The notes below the pieces were generated by a model, which saw nothing but the letters and a program-made list of their open reading frames with translations, was not told where the DNA came from and made no database searches. A program made the position numbers and the translations under genes. Below, one piece after another: positions 48,379 through 59,343 of a DNA stretch of 64,000 bases. The stretch comes from Ptychodera flava (lineage: Eukaryota > Hemichordata > Enteropneusta > Ptychoderidae): assembly GCF_041260155.1 (NCBI RefSeq), contig NC_091930.1, forward strand, positions 49,455,402-49,519,401. The letters run 5' to 3'. Within the stretch, counting starts at the first letter, position 1. Every line of letters begins with the position of its first letter.

Positions 48379-49083
48379 TAGCTGTGGAAACGCAGCTATC
48401 TTTTGGCGGGGTTGCGTGCGTCTTTATGTGGGTCAAAGGTCAACCCCGCCACGGATAGCTGCGGGCCAACTGCGAGCGAAAGTGGGTCTATTACGACGAC
48501 ACAACATGTATCGGAACTTTGAACGGCAAAATAAACCAAAGTGAGCGTAATTCAATAAAATGACCTATACCTGCCTGAACTCTGATTATTGCTCATTCCC
48601 TAACTCCTTTTGTGAACAAAATTTCTGGTTCGTTTACGTTATTTCGGCTGATTTTCCAAGGAGTACTCAAGATTTTCACTCCAGCAGCGAACTTTGACTT
48701 CTATTGATATGCTAATAAGGATCTGACCGAACGAGCGACGTCTGTATTAGCATATCAATAGAAGTCAAAGTTCGCTGCTGGAGTGAAAATCTTGAGTACT
48801 CCTTGGAAAATCAGCCGAAATTACGTAAACGAACCAGAAATTTTGTTCACAAAAGGAGTTAGGGAATAAGCAATAATCAGAGTTCAGGCAGGTATAGGTC
48901 ATTTTATTGAATTACGCTCACTTTGGTTTATTTTGCCGTTCAAAGTTCCGATACATGTTGTGTCGTCGTAATAGACCCACTTTCGCTCGCAGTTGGCCCG
49001 CAGCTATCCGTGGCGGGGTTGACCTTTGACCCACATAAAGACGCACGCAACCCCGCCAACAGATAGCTGCGTTTCCACAGCTA
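48379..49083. mobile_element. MULE-like/foldback element with 9-bp target duplication
   Basis: Two nearly perfect arms of about 330 bp face each other around a short centre near 48730. Ends are TAGCTGTGG and CCACAGCTA. ATTGGTCCC (48370-48378) and ATTGGTCTC (49084-49092) flank it, a 9-bp target duplication with one mismatch. Very long terminal inverted repeats plus a 9-bp duplication fit Mutator-like elements; foldback elements are the alternative. Arm identity by eye is about 98 percent, so insertion was recent. No transposase. The right end is 24 bp past the stop codon of the NHL gene. On that gene's strand the near arm contains AATAAA twice (plus-strand 48903-48908 and about 48927-48932). 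Confidence 0.88.
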
Positions 49084-49107
49084 ATTGGTCTCAGACTGCG
49101 TCTCACT

Positions 49108-49931
49108 TCACAAGTTCAGGATGCTAACCCGGTGCTTTTGGTGCTCTGTAACTGCGATAACGAACGGACTGATAACTGCCACGTCAATCGGTCCTTTGAG
49201 CTGCCCTTGACCTATCGTGTACAGAAACTTTCCCTCGCCTGTGTACTTGGCGATCCGGTCGTTCCAGAAGTCGCAGATATAGACATTGTCCTCCTGATCG
49301 ACGTCGATTCCGTAAGGCGTGACGACAGAACTGGCAGTGCTGAACGATGATTGCAGTCGCCCGTTGCAATCGTAGGTCTGTATGACTGGACGCCCGTTTC
49401 CTGGAACGATGACGTGCCCCTTGCTGTTGACGGTGAGGGCGCATGGATACTGCGTCTGACCCTCGGCGGCGCTGTAGGTCGCAAATTCTCCAAGGTGGCG
49501 ACCGTCGAGGGTGTACTTACGAATGCACGACCTACCCTCTTGGACATCGGTGACAAGCACTTGGCCTTGTGGAGTGACAGTGATTCCACGCGGCACAATC
49601 CCTTCCTTCGGGCCGAATATCCTTAATACTTGGTCGTACTCATTGCAGACGACGATTTGATTATTGCTGATGTCTGTAACGAAGAACTTGCCGTCGTCGC
49701 TGTAAGCGATCCCGAAAGGCATGAAGGGTCGAAGAAACTTCTTGAACTCTGACGTCACCTTGCACAGCCCGCGACGGTCGAGCACCTGCAGCCGATGGTT
49801 ATCCTTGTCGGAGATGACCATCTTCCCATGTTTGTTGATGATGATCCCACAGGGATGGTTAAACATGCCAGGCTTAGTACCTCTTGATCCAAAAGCAAGA
49901 GGTGTTCGTGCAATGACTGAGTGATTAACTG
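49108..49931 (-). CDS. NHL six-bladed beta-propeller, last exon of the WN-repeat/NHL gene
   Basis: Read on the minus strand: a TTACTTTTCAACAG acceptor, 274 codons, stop at 49108-49110. Six NHL blades are visible, each with the G-I/P-x-G...V-x-D-x-x-N-H/R-I/V pattern: FNHPCGIIINKHGKMVISDK, PFGIAYSDDGKFFVTDISNN, PRGITVTPQGQVLVTD, YPCALTVNSKGHVIVPGNG, PYGIDVDQEDNVYICDFWND and GPIDVAVISPFVIAVTE. NHL propellers at the C-terminus are typical of TRIM2/3/32/71-type proteins, where they bind protein or RNA. Here no RING or B-box is seen. The upstream exons encode eleven WN repeats, and entry phase (two bases) matches the exon at 50365. About 1,000 residues of this protein lie in the window; its N-terminus is not found. 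Confidence 0.9.
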
Positions 49932-50048
49932 CTGTTGAAAAGTAAAGAAACACAGTCACTAATTATTTTAACAACACACAGTAACGGTACCCATCTGTAT
50001 TTCTCAGAGTTTTCGTTGCATATGTGTCTATCTCAGTACTAACTGTAC

Positions 50049-50215
50049 GTATGTACGTATGTATGTATGTATGTATGTATGTATGTATGTATGTATGTAT
50101 GTATGTATGTATGTATGTATGTATGTATGTATGTATGTATGTATGTATGTATGTATGTATGTATGTATGTATGTATGTATGTATGTATGTATGTATGTAT
50201 GTATGTATGCAAGTA
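50049..50215. repeat. (TATG)n microsatellite
   Basis: About 40 tetranucleotide copies in the intron between the NHL exon and WN unit 11. Confidence 0.98.
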
Positions 50216-50364
50216 TGTAATATTATGTATGCCTATATTTAATGTCTGTCTGTCTCTTTTTGTGCTTACGTTAATTCAGAATGAATGCTAAAATTAGCAT
50301 ACCATGCCATTTGTATGCTCATTTCAAATGCGATGTGTTAATAAGGGAATTCTCTCGTAACTAC

Positions 50365-50556
50365 CTTGAATCTCTGGTAACAGTTTAACGCATCTCTGTC
50401 GCTGTTTCGCTGAAACCATCAAAGACATGGCGTCTAAGAACCATTTCCATTTGTCTTGATAGGTCTTCGTCTCTGGTACGGGTGTGTTCAGGCCTTTCTT
50501 GAGAAATTTTACACTCGTATGATCATAGGGCTTGGCGTTGGAGAAACTGCTACAAT
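50365..50556 (-). CDS. WN-repeat unit 11 exon
   Basis: Minus strand. CAAG/GTAGTT donor; the AACGTAG acceptor at 50557-50560 gives the phase 1-1 exon shared by its neighbours (50546 is an alternative that breaks phase). The core reads TPVPETKTYQDKWKWFLDAM, then LMVSAKQRQRC and LLPEIQ before the donor. It is a diverged copy: W-x-W-F-L-D-A-M replaces W-x-x-L-L-D-A-W-N. Confidence 0.75.
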
Positions 50557-50970
50557 CTACGTTAAACACGAAATTGGATTGATTACTTATGTCCGTTTTA
50601 TAGTGGTGATATTTATTAACCGCTCTGACTCGATAAGCACCGACCAATCAGAGAGCCCTTTTAAATAAAAAATCGTAAACCCAGAGAATAGGCCCACCTA
50701 TGAACTTGTGATTTCTTTCCCCTTGTATTGCAAAACAAAAGAAAAACAAACGGACCCCTTCGCTGTTTTGTTGCAACATTTGGTCTTGATAGGGTTTTGT
50801 CATCCGGGGAACTTGTCCAATCGTAGAGTGTGTAGTGAGCGATTTGTGTTAAAAGTCATTATGATACACTATTCATAAATAACTACCTCTATTCGTACAC
50901 GACTACTACCGGTACAGATACTAGAATCGTGTAATATTGCAATAAGCTTACTTAGCAAAATTTTACTGAC

Positions 50971-51159
50971 CTACAATTTTAACAGCAGTAGACGAGTAGT
51001 TTTCATAATCCAAGGCAGTCATCATCGTGTTCCACTTGTCAAGGACCTTCGACCACGCTTGATGATTTGTCCTCGGTATGAGAAGAGTGTTGTCGATAGC
51101 CGAGTCAGCGTCCATGGCATGGATGCGGTTGTCATCGCCTCTAAAGCGACCAAGAATTT
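50971..51159 (-). CDS. WN-repeat unit 10 exon
   Basis: Minus strand, phase 1-1, TTTTTCCTACAG acceptor and GTCAGT donor. After a linker with acidic residues, the core reads LLIPRTNHQAWSKVLDKWNT, then MMTALDYENYSSTAVKIV. It shows all consensus positions: I-P, W, L-D-x-W-N, M, L-x-Y-x-x-Y. Confidence 0.85.
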
Positions 51160-52089
51160 CTGTAGGAAAAAGAAAAATCCGTGACAGGAATGATCATTGG
51201 GGATTGGGTGATTGAAGTACTGTGTACCCGTGCATCGCAGTGACTCAAGCCACAAACGGCATACGATTCTTGTGGATGGATTCCATTCTCATAATTGTAT
51301 GAATCATCATCACTTGCATCATGATGGTAAGTTTGGAGACAAAGTGTTTCAAATCAATAGGACATGAATGAGGGAGCCATTGGGCTATGAGCCAGGGATC
51401 GAGTATTTATTTAGAGGCCCACAAAAAGCGGACCGGTTCGTATCTAAAAATTCGTGTCGACTAAATTTCACTCATATCGCTTGAAATAGAAATATTGTTA
51501 ACCGTAACTTTTGTATTGAAAATCAAAAATGACCCAACAACCGTTGCTAAAAATAAGCACGATAATGCATGCAAGAGTTAAAAGAAGAATATCATTTCAC
51601 CCGGCGGCCAATGATTATAGAATGATTCGGGATGTACTCATTTTACAGACCAAGACCATATTGCTCAAGATTGCATGATGTATTTGTAATTGATGATATT
51701 TAGTAATTAGAGGCCCGCCTCTGATCCAGCAACACCCTTCGTAACTTAGCAGTGCTGATAAAAACGCAAAAGTTAATTCAGTGACTGTTTCAAGGCTCTG
51801 GAAGAAGGATGTATCTAATATCAGGACCTAATCTCGCAATATTCTACGCTTTGTGTATGCGATTGATTTAAACTCCCATGTCATGTGACGGAATTTCAGA
51901 TGCCATGAAATACTCGTGAAGAGAACCTAGTGTTACGAAGATGTCTGAATTTCCTCATGGATTCATTATATTAAGAAACAGATTGCGATTACTTCATTCC
52001 GTGATTGGTTTGCGGTATACATGTCTAGTTGTCTTAACAATGGAGGTGATCTGCACTTCTTAATTGAATTTAAAAAATAAGAAACTCAC

Positions 52090-52317
52090 CATTCTTTACT
52101 TCGCCAGGTGACCTGATACTACTCTTCGGTTTCTCGTCTCCTAACTTCATGGCTTTCAAGATCCATCGTCTAAGTTCTCTGTCCCACACTTGGTACAGAT
52201 TCATGGGTATTAGTGTGATCACTGGGCCACTGCCTTCACTGTGTTCCGTATATGAGTCAAACTCTGCATCGCTCAGGTAGGTGTCTCTGATCGCACTTTT
52301 GAAGTTTTTCTCTAGTC
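52090..52317 (-). CDS. WN-repeat unit 9 exon
   Basis: Minus strand, phase 1-1, TTGTCAACAG acceptor and GTGAGT donor, 75 codons. It has a long acidic linker (YLSDAEFDSYTEHSEGSG), then ITLIPMNLYQVWDRELRRWI and a lysine-rich end without the L-G-Y step. Confidence 0.82.
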
Positions 52318-52605
52318 CTGTTGACAATCGCAGACAATTGTTAAGTTATTTATACAGAAATCGCGCCGTGTCATTCATTATATGATACGGTGTTGTGCAG
52401 GAAGGATGCCGTACATATACATGGCACATGGTTATGCGAATATCCATTAACGGTAGACGAATCTGATTTATCGAAGTACTATCGCCCAGGCATTAAAAAT
52501 GCCTACGTTGCACCATGTGGCTTCTATCGATTAACGTCGCCAAAAGATATTTCAAATTTCAAAGTTTTGGTCATCAAATTTCAAGCAGTGTGCAAAAGAT
52601 CTCAC

Positions 52606-52773
52606 CTTGGATGTTAGGAATGGTGGCAGCTAGCTTGGATTGACCAACTACCGTGACCATGGCGTTCCAGGTATCTCTCAGCTTGACCCAATGCTGGTAC
52701 ACCTTTTCAACGTCAGTGACAGCCTTGCTCGACCCACCGCCCCCCTGCTTTCCGTACACGTGATCCTTGAATT
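52606..52773 (-). CDS. WN-repeat unit 8 exon
   Basis: Minus strand, phase 1-1, ATCTTAAATTCAG acceptor and GTGAGA donor, 55 codons. A glycine-rich linker (GGGGSS) precedes VEKVYQHWVKLRDTWNAMVT and ends ATIPNIQ. The I-P of the usual first strand is replaced by a V-E-K step. Confidence 0.85.
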
Positions 52774-53442
52774 CTGAATTTAAGATAAGGAGACCGTTAG
52801 ACGTCATTGCGTAGTGTATGAGTCACTGTGTACTCACTTTTGAATACAAGTGCAAGCGCAAGTATTCGTCATATTAGGTAAGTACTGCTATGTAAATTAT
52901 TAATGACAGCGCCCTCTTTGCTCTACCCTATCATCAGTGTTACGGATGTTAACTTTGACACACTGGACGGCTGGCAAATTTCATCATTTTTTACATGACT
53001 CAGTTAGATTGATGCATCTGAATGTCAACATTTTTCACTGTCACCGTGCCGAGTTTTTGACAAACTTTATCGTACATTTGTACCCAAATGTAAAGCGGTG
53101 GTGGAAAAATCGACTAAAAGTATTTCCCTTTTGTCCATCATTGCTGGTATAGTGACCGCCACTACCCTCACCGTTTCTATCGATGTAAATCCGCACTATT
53201 GTTTTGCCAGTAGTAATTAATAGGGTAACTTCTTTTTCCTAAAGCCTGTTAAAATTGCAACATATAATAGCTTGTAGTGCGTGTTAAATCGACCACTTCT
53301 CACTCATGAACAAGTTTCGTTTATTGCCTATAGTCTGCCGTTCCGTGTACTTTAAATCGCCGACTGTTTTCTTCCACTGATTACTACTCAGTGATCGAAA
53401 AACTAACCTTACTTGACCGTTTGGTACTAACATCTCCCTTAC

Positions 53443-53543
53443 CTTGCACCTGTTTTAAACTTGTCTTGTAATCTTCGTATCCGAGGGCCATTAACATCTC
53501 ATGACCAGTTTCAAGTATGCTAGGCCATTGACCGTGAGCATGG
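53443..53543 (-). CDS. WN-repeat unit 7, second half (split unit)
   Basis: Minus strand, TCTTTATTCGGCAG acceptor and GTAAGG donor. It enters with one base and exits in phase 1. It encodes HAHGQWPSILETGHEMLMAL, then GYEDYKTSLKQVQ. Together with 55225-55351 it makes one unit, the only one interrupted by an intron. Confidence 0.78.
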
Positions 53544-53747
53544 CTGCCGAATAAAGAGAAGGGAATTTTTCATCCTCTAAGTGACTGCTAATATGAATAT
53601 TGCAAGATGAAAAATCTATATCTATGAGGGCGCACTTGTTAATTTTACAATGAGGTTCAATGCATTGACTCCGTTTAATATATTAAAGGCAAGCTTGAAA
53701 ATACCACAGTACGGATGACGTATGCATGAATACGTCAATCACATTAA

Positions 53748-54404
53748 CCCTTTGAACCCGGCACTGAAAAAAATGTCCGCTTGATGTCATAGGTCACAAG
53801 GCAGGGCTCGAAATTAGCGGTAGTCCCGCGTCCACAGACTACCAACTTTTCCCCGGGGCTACCAAAACCCATGAAATGGTAGCCCACATGGACTACCAAA
53901 GCCTGGGACATGAAATTACTTAGTTCGACATGATGTTGATCGCTTTTCGATGACCGACGCTCAAACAGTCAACCTAGCTGGACACAGAAAGGCCAGACTA
54001 TGGCTTTGTCATGCAAATTGAAAGGTGACAGTGCAGTCGAATTTGCTGCGACAAACTTTCATCGAAATATCATTACCTGAACTGATGTACTTGGATGACA
54101 GGCTTGGGAAATGATGGCCAATGAAAATTCATTTTCGTAGTTATTTAATCACAATGTATCAATCGCAATTAAATACAAATTATAAATAGCGTCCCTAGTA
54201 CTAAACCCAACACTCGCCTTGGCCGACTTTATCTGATACGTGTCAACATGAGTATTATGAATTATTTCCGAAAAAAAAATCTTCATTTAAACATGGGCTA
54301 CCAGACCTTGTCACTGGGCTACCAACTTCAGAAAATGGTAGCCCAATGGGACTACCAGTAGAAAAGTTAATTTCGAGCCCTGCAAGGGGTCAGGGTGCAA
54401 AGGG
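53748..54404. mobile_element. piggyBac-type MITE carrying a second nested element
   Basis: TTAA at both edges (53744-53747 and 54405-54408), outer ends CCCTTTGAACCC and GGGTGCAAAGGG. The insertion at 53802-54382 splits it. It lies in the intron that splits WN unit 7. Confidence 0.75.
53802..54382. mobile_element. Nested hAT-like element
   Basis: Ends CAGGGCTCGAAATTA and TAATTTCGAGCCCTG are perfect inverted repeats of the CAGGG type seen in hAT elements. Subterminal GGCTACCA and TGGTAGCC modules repeat at both ends. CAAGG flanks both sides, shorter than the 8 bp usual for hAT, so the class is tentative. No transposase frame. Confidence 0.7.
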
Positions 54405-55224
54405 TTAAGAAAAAGAATGAACTTCTATAGGTCAAATTGAGAACAATGAACGAAATTTAGCTGACTTGTATTTCTTATTCAATTTCTGTTATACTTAAAG
54501 CCCCAATAGTGGCAACTGTGTAATAAACCGATCTCAAAATATCTTCAGTTTCCGAGAACTTTCATTGAATAAGACCCATTAGAGACTGAAAAAGTGTGTA
54601 CACTGTTATAAGTGTGGAAAGTGGCATGTAATTTCAAACGTTTCCACATTATTGTAGATTTCCCGCCATTTTCAAAAACTAATCATATGACAGAGAAAAT
54701 AAAGATTACAACAACAAAATGTTGGCCATCATGCGTGGTGCATTCAAGTAAATAGCATCATGCTTGTTTCTTTTACTACCACGATGTGTATGTGCAGGAA
54801 ATACTGATTTTTACACTTTTCTGTGGGGTGCTATTTTATGAGTGCGGCCGCATCCGTTTATTATTCAACCTGTTAAAACGTCACGGTGTAGGCATGGTCC
54901 AAATCAGCGAGCAGTGATACGTCTATACACGTCCTTCAATTAGCACGTTTACACGAACCAACTTTGGTTTGAAAATAAAATCATGATAATAATTCTTAAA
55001 ATTAGCAGCTATTGGGGCTTTAATGATAACCGTTTATGTGCCAATCTAACTGAATGTTATTTGAACATATTAAATTAAGCAATATAAATTGGTCTCTTCT
55101 TCATGAACTTCAATTTAACGGACGGTACATTTCTTAGGATAAACTACATAAGTCACTGATAAACACACTTTTGAGGATGACAAAATAGGAATTGGGATTC
55201 AACGTGGAACCTACGCAAACTTAC

Positions 55225-55351
55225 TTCAACCAGTCGGTCAATACCAGTTCAGGAATGCTGATGAAGTGATCGCTATCGTCGCTGTTTTCGATGTAAGACA
55301 TGCAAACTCGTCTCCTTCTGGCAGTAAATGCAGTTTCCGGCATCTTTAACA
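55225..55351 (-). CDS. WN-repeat unit 7, first half (split unit)
   Basis: Minus strand, CATTACAG acceptor and GTAAGT donor. It enters with two bases and exits with two, matching 53443-53543. A basic then acidic linker (TARRRRV, ENSDDSD) leads to HFISIPELVLTDWL, where the intron falls just after the first tryptophan of the unit. Confidence 0.78.
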
Positions 55352-55486
55352 CTGTAATGGAATAATAAACATATTGTTAAGTTACCGACCATCCTATACA
55401 CCTATCTACCTACCTACTACTACCTAACTACATACCTACCTACTACCTACATACATAAAATACATAATATATATACATACACACAC

Positions 55487-55612
55487 ACACAACACACACA
55501 TACATACATACATACATACATACATACATACATACATACATACATACATACAGACAGACAGACAGACATACAGACAGACAGACATACAGACAGACAGACA
55601 GACAGACAGACT
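55487..55612. repeat. (CATA)n / (CAGA)n compound microsatellite
   Basis: CA-rich start, (CATA)n, then (CAGA)n in the intron between units 6 and 7. Confidence 0.97.
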
Positions 55613-55730
55613 AACTTACTGAAACTCATGCGATGACTCTTTTATGATGAAAGTATACATACTGAAGATTGTTGCTTATAGTCTTCGAGCGAAAAAATAC
55701 ATAAAAAGATACAACACCAAAATCACTCAC

Positions 55731-55916
55731 AGTTTAACCTTTGGATGTAAGTTGTCTTGCTACCGTATCCAAGAGTAGAAATCAGAGAGTTCCAGGCGTC
55801 TAAAGCTTTGAACCACATGTCATGCAGTGTCTTGGGCATCAAGATAATCTTCTTAAGTTTGTCTTCAACGTCTGCCTCTGATTGGTCCACACTGTGACTT
55901 TGGTCTTCTTCCAAAT
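55731..55916 (-). CDS. WN-repeat unit 6 exon
   Basis: Minus strand, phase 1-1, CTACGCAG acceptor and GTGAGT donor, 61 codons. An acidic linker (DLEEDQSHSVDQSEADVED) precedes IILMPKTLHDMWFKALDAWN, then LISTLGYGSKTTYIQRLN. It is one of the two units closest to the consensus. Confidence 0.88.
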
Positions 55917-56273
55917 CTGCGTAGTTCATGAAGAGGCAACATATTGAGAAATCGCCAAAATTTATTTGTTCGATAAGGTCAGGTATATAAATCTGTAGCA
56001 TCGTTCTTTTAAGGGACCGTCAACTAAACGAACTCATTTTATCGGCCATAACACGTCGATTCTGGTAGTTTCATCAATAAATCATGATCTTTGTTATCAT
56101 ACTAAAGCAATCTTACAAACATGTTTCTTCTCGGCTAAAACGTGCATTAATCAAACACTCGTTTCATGCAAATAAACTATTGTACGGTCAAAATGTATGC
56201 AATATACTAGTATCATCCAGGGATATTATCTGAGGGGTGCAACAGCGCCCTCATGCTGTTGGCTTTACCTTAC

Positions 56274-56522
56274 CTGGTAATTTAGGAAGCGTCAATCGAT
56301 ACTGCCTGTAACCGAGGCACGACACCATCACGTTCCACGCGTCGAGCAATTTCCTCCATTCACTGTACGCAGCCTCTGGGACTGACATCATGACTTGGCT
56401 TGCATCGTTTGCGACCGTGTCCTCCATGGGTGTCGGCGGCTTGTTCTGCGCATGCTCGTCTACTGGGGCGTCGTTGTTCTGGAGTCGTCGCGGTGGCTTT
56501 TCATAGGAACTAAACCTTTTAG
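56274..56522 (-). CDS. WN-repeat unit 5 exon
   Basis: Minus strand, phase 1-1, CTTTCTATTATTAG acceptor and GTAAGG donor, 82 codons. It has a long proline-rich linker (KPPRR, NKPPTPMED), then MSVPEAAYSEWRKLLDAWNV and VSCLGYRQYRLTLPKLP. It is the best consensus copy. Confidence 0.88.
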
Positions 56523-56913
56523 CTAATAATAGAAAGGCGGAAGTTGAGTGAGTGTTGATAGCGCAGCGTAGTTTTGAAATGTGCAGATACGGAACACAGT
56601 CCGGAATAACTATAAATTTCAGAGGCACTTTACAATGATTTACCGCCAAAAATAAACTGAGTACAGTTGCTGCGATGTTAGGATACCATGGCAATGATCA
56701 CATATTTACCGACTTATTATTATTTCTTGAAACATGATACTGGCATGTTTTTTATGTCTAGAAGGCCTTTTTGTTTACATATAGATATTATTTTTCCTGT
56801 TTCGGGTGTCCTTTCCGTCTTTCCTATGGTCACTGCTTGGGTTCTGCATACTGAGTGTCCATCCGTTGCCGGTTGTCCGGTCGATTTGATTCCCACTATA
56901 ACCCATGACCTAC

Positions 56914-57096
56914 CTTGCACCTTCGAAATCGACGCCTTGGACGAGATATTTATCTTACAGCCTTTCAGTAATTTCTCCCAGGCCACGCATATCGTCAGGG
57001 GCATTGGTATCGTGATGTCGTCTTTGAGGTCTGTCTTTGTGAGAACCACCGATTTCCTTACATCGCGGCGGTCGACTCTCGGCGTCTGCTCGTTTC
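56914..57096 (-). CDS. WN-repeat unit 4 exon
   Basis: Minus strand, phase 1-1, CTCGTCCTAG acceptor and GTAGGT donor, 60 codons. The core reads ITIPMPLTICVAWEKLLKGC and ends SISKVQ. It keeps the first strand and first W but not the second W or L-G-Y. Confidence 0.82.
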
Positions 57097-57469
57097 CTAG
57101 GACGAGGAGGAGAAAAAAAAGTTTGCTTTGCTACGTGTTGGCAGTGTAATTCAGATAAATTCAGCATGTGTTGTTACCAACAGTTAAAATAATCCTACAG
57201 TCCGCTCCTTAAAGGGACAGTCTCCAATCCCTGGTTTCCGAAAACCCTATCCTAGACATGCGTTTACCGAAACATGGTCTCACTATTGTCATACTCGAGC
57301 TGAAGTCGGTATATGTTTTGTCAAAGTTTAATCGATAATAGTGAATTTTAAAATGCCCTTTGGTTAAATGAAAGTGGATAATATGTTCCCTTCTATTTTG
57401 TTTTGACTAATTTTCACTCTAAAGTCATTTTCACGATCATACCCGACCTTCACACATCACCCAACATAC

Positions 57470-57628
57470 CTGGGCAAATGCACAGGGCGGCCATATTGTT
57501 TTCAGCCTGCTGTGACGTAATAGCCAGGTCCCAGTCGTCGACTGAGTTACACCATTGCTGGTATATTGTGCTTGGCAACGGTTTGAAAGCAGAGTCCTTA
57601 CACTCGTCAGTTTCGAGTGTTCCATATC
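57470..57628 (-). CDS. WN-repeat unit 3 exon
   Basis: Minus strand, phase 1-1, TTGTTTCTTTCAG acceptor and GTATGT donor, 52 codons. The core reads FKPLPSTIYQQWCNSVDDWD. Both tryptophans are kept; the C-terminal helix is altered (AENNMAALCICP). Confidence 0.82.
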
Positions 57629-57850
57629 CTGAAAGAAACAACGCGTAATTACATGTATATATCACTGAGATCACGTCATAAACGCCTGAAAGGTCAAAAG
57701 TTCGTACATTTCAGGTTAAAAGTAGTATACACATATTGACTGGGCATGAGCGTCACAGCATGCATTTGTTGCCCAAGGTCCTTAGAGTGCCCCAAAACTG
57801 TTACAGGAGGCCGTGTGCCGACGGAAACAGACTGCTATCGGACGACTCTC

Positions 57851-57953
57851 TAGCCTAGATTGCTTTTCCCTTCGCTTGCCTCCGTACCTCCGTCTTCACA
57901 CGGTAGTGAAGACAGAGGTACGGAGGCAAGCGAAGGAAAAGCAATCTAGGCTA
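57851..57953. mobile_element. 103-bp palindromic element with perfect 9-bp target duplication
   Basis: Arms of about 46 bp (TAGCCTAGATTGCTTTTCC outermost) are almost perfect complements around a centre near CACACGGTAGTG. ACGACTCTC flanks it exactly on both sides (57842-57850 and 57954-57962). The TAG...CTA ends and 9-bp duplication match the element at 48379-49083, though the arm sequences differ. Confidence 0.88.
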
Positions 57954-57962
57954 ACGACTCTC

Positions 57963-59054
57963 ATGCCCAAGGGGAAACAAACGTATGTTGTTGTCCGAAA
58001 TATAGCCAGTCAATATGTGTTATGTAATACACCCCGTCAAATCTTCTCATAAAATATCGAGAAGTTCCTCAGCTATCATCCCTATCGTCTCAGTTGCAGA
58101 CGATAGGGTCATCTCTTCACGCGTTTTACAATGTGTGCATCGTCAAACTCTCCCACTTTATAGCTATTGCAAACTGTTTACCGGTTAACAGTTTCGGAAA
58201 CTGTTGACCGGTACATGTATCTTGCTCTTTGCATGTATCAGCATAAAAAATGGTGCATCAAACATGAACATAAATTAACGAATCACAATGTAGAGTTATA
58301 TAAATTGTTAACAGCAGCAATGTATTCAAGTCACCGTATTTCACATCCTTTCCTCACTGACGAACGCTTTCAGCGAGTTTGCATATTCAGACCCGATTTC
58401 TTTATGCACTTCTAATCATTTCTATCTCGTTGATACTCAGGCTGAGAACCAAGAATGTTGAAAAGTGGCACATAGGATTGTTGGATAAGTGGGTTTGTCA
58501 AAATGAAACAAAATATAGTTACGTGCAAAATTATGATCTATTGAACACATCTACATGTAAAAGCGTATATTATAAAAACATTCACACCCATTATCACCAC
58601 TTATAACAATGGGTTAGGGTCAAACCATAGCTGTGAAGGGGTTAAAATTATGTCGGAGTTTACGACCAGTTAGCCATATTGAATGGACGTAGATATATCA
58701 ATCTTATGTTTAATATGACGATAACCATCATGCCTTGCAGTAAATTTCGGCACCACGTGCCCAATCTAGACCAACTCATCACTATCTCGATGAAAACCAA
58801 ACTGACGATTGAAAACCCGTCATAAATCTTAGTTTCACTTCCTACCATAATTTATTTCCATTAATTTGATACAGGCAGAGCAGTCTGTTCACGCTGAGAT
58901 TTTCGTTGTGTACGGCGAGCTTACTTATATATTCTGAAGTAGTATAATCTGTATATCCATTATACTGCTCATAGACTCAACTACTTACTTATATCGACCC
59001 ACACTTAACCTTTAATCAGATGAAATATTTGGTTCCTACGGGCACAGAGAGTAC

Positions 59055-59056
<2 letters not shown>
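57963..59056. other. Intron of the WN-repeat/NHL gene
   Basis: Between unit 3 (low side) and unit 2. A short hairpin (ACGATAGGG type) lies at about 58078-58110; otherwise AT-rich with no exon seen. Confidence 0.45.

Positions 59057-59107
<51 letters not shown>
59057..59107. repeat. (TA)n microsatellite
   Basis: About 50 bp of TA repeats, about 40 bases downstream (minus strand) of the unit 2 donor. Confidence 0.97.
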
Positions 59108-59109
<2 letters not shown>

Positions 59110-59148
59110 CACATATATAATGTTTATCACGGTGCAAAGACTCGATAC

Positions 59149-59343
59149 CTTTACTTTTCACCGTCGAAGAGTGCTGCTTCGTTTCTTCGATGGCCGTTTT
59201 GACTGATTCCAATATGGTACACCATCGTTGATAGGTCCCCTTCGGTACCATGACAACGCGCCTGGTTTCCTTGCCATTTCCCGTCCTGTAATCTGATTGG
59301 TTTATTGAAATTCTCCTAGAGGTGCTGAGAACACGCTTCCTCT
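59149..59343 (-). CDS. WN-repeat unit 2 exon
   Basis: Minus strand, phase 1-1, CGACCTTTCAG acceptor and GTATCG donor, 64 codons. A basic linker (RKRVLSTSRR) is followed by RRVVMVPKGTYQRWCTILES; the second half is diverged (TKQHSSTVKSK). Confidence 0.82.

Noticed and set aside
48350-49106. Two matching 62-64-codon frames on opposite strands
   Set aside because: They are the two mirror arms of the inverted-repeat element, not genes.
49132-49924. Several plus-strand open frames
   Set aside because: Shadows of the NHL exon on the minus strand.
56688-57149. 153-codon plus-strand open frame
   Set aside because: Antisense shadow of WN unit 4, whose minus-strand exon has matching splice sites and phase.
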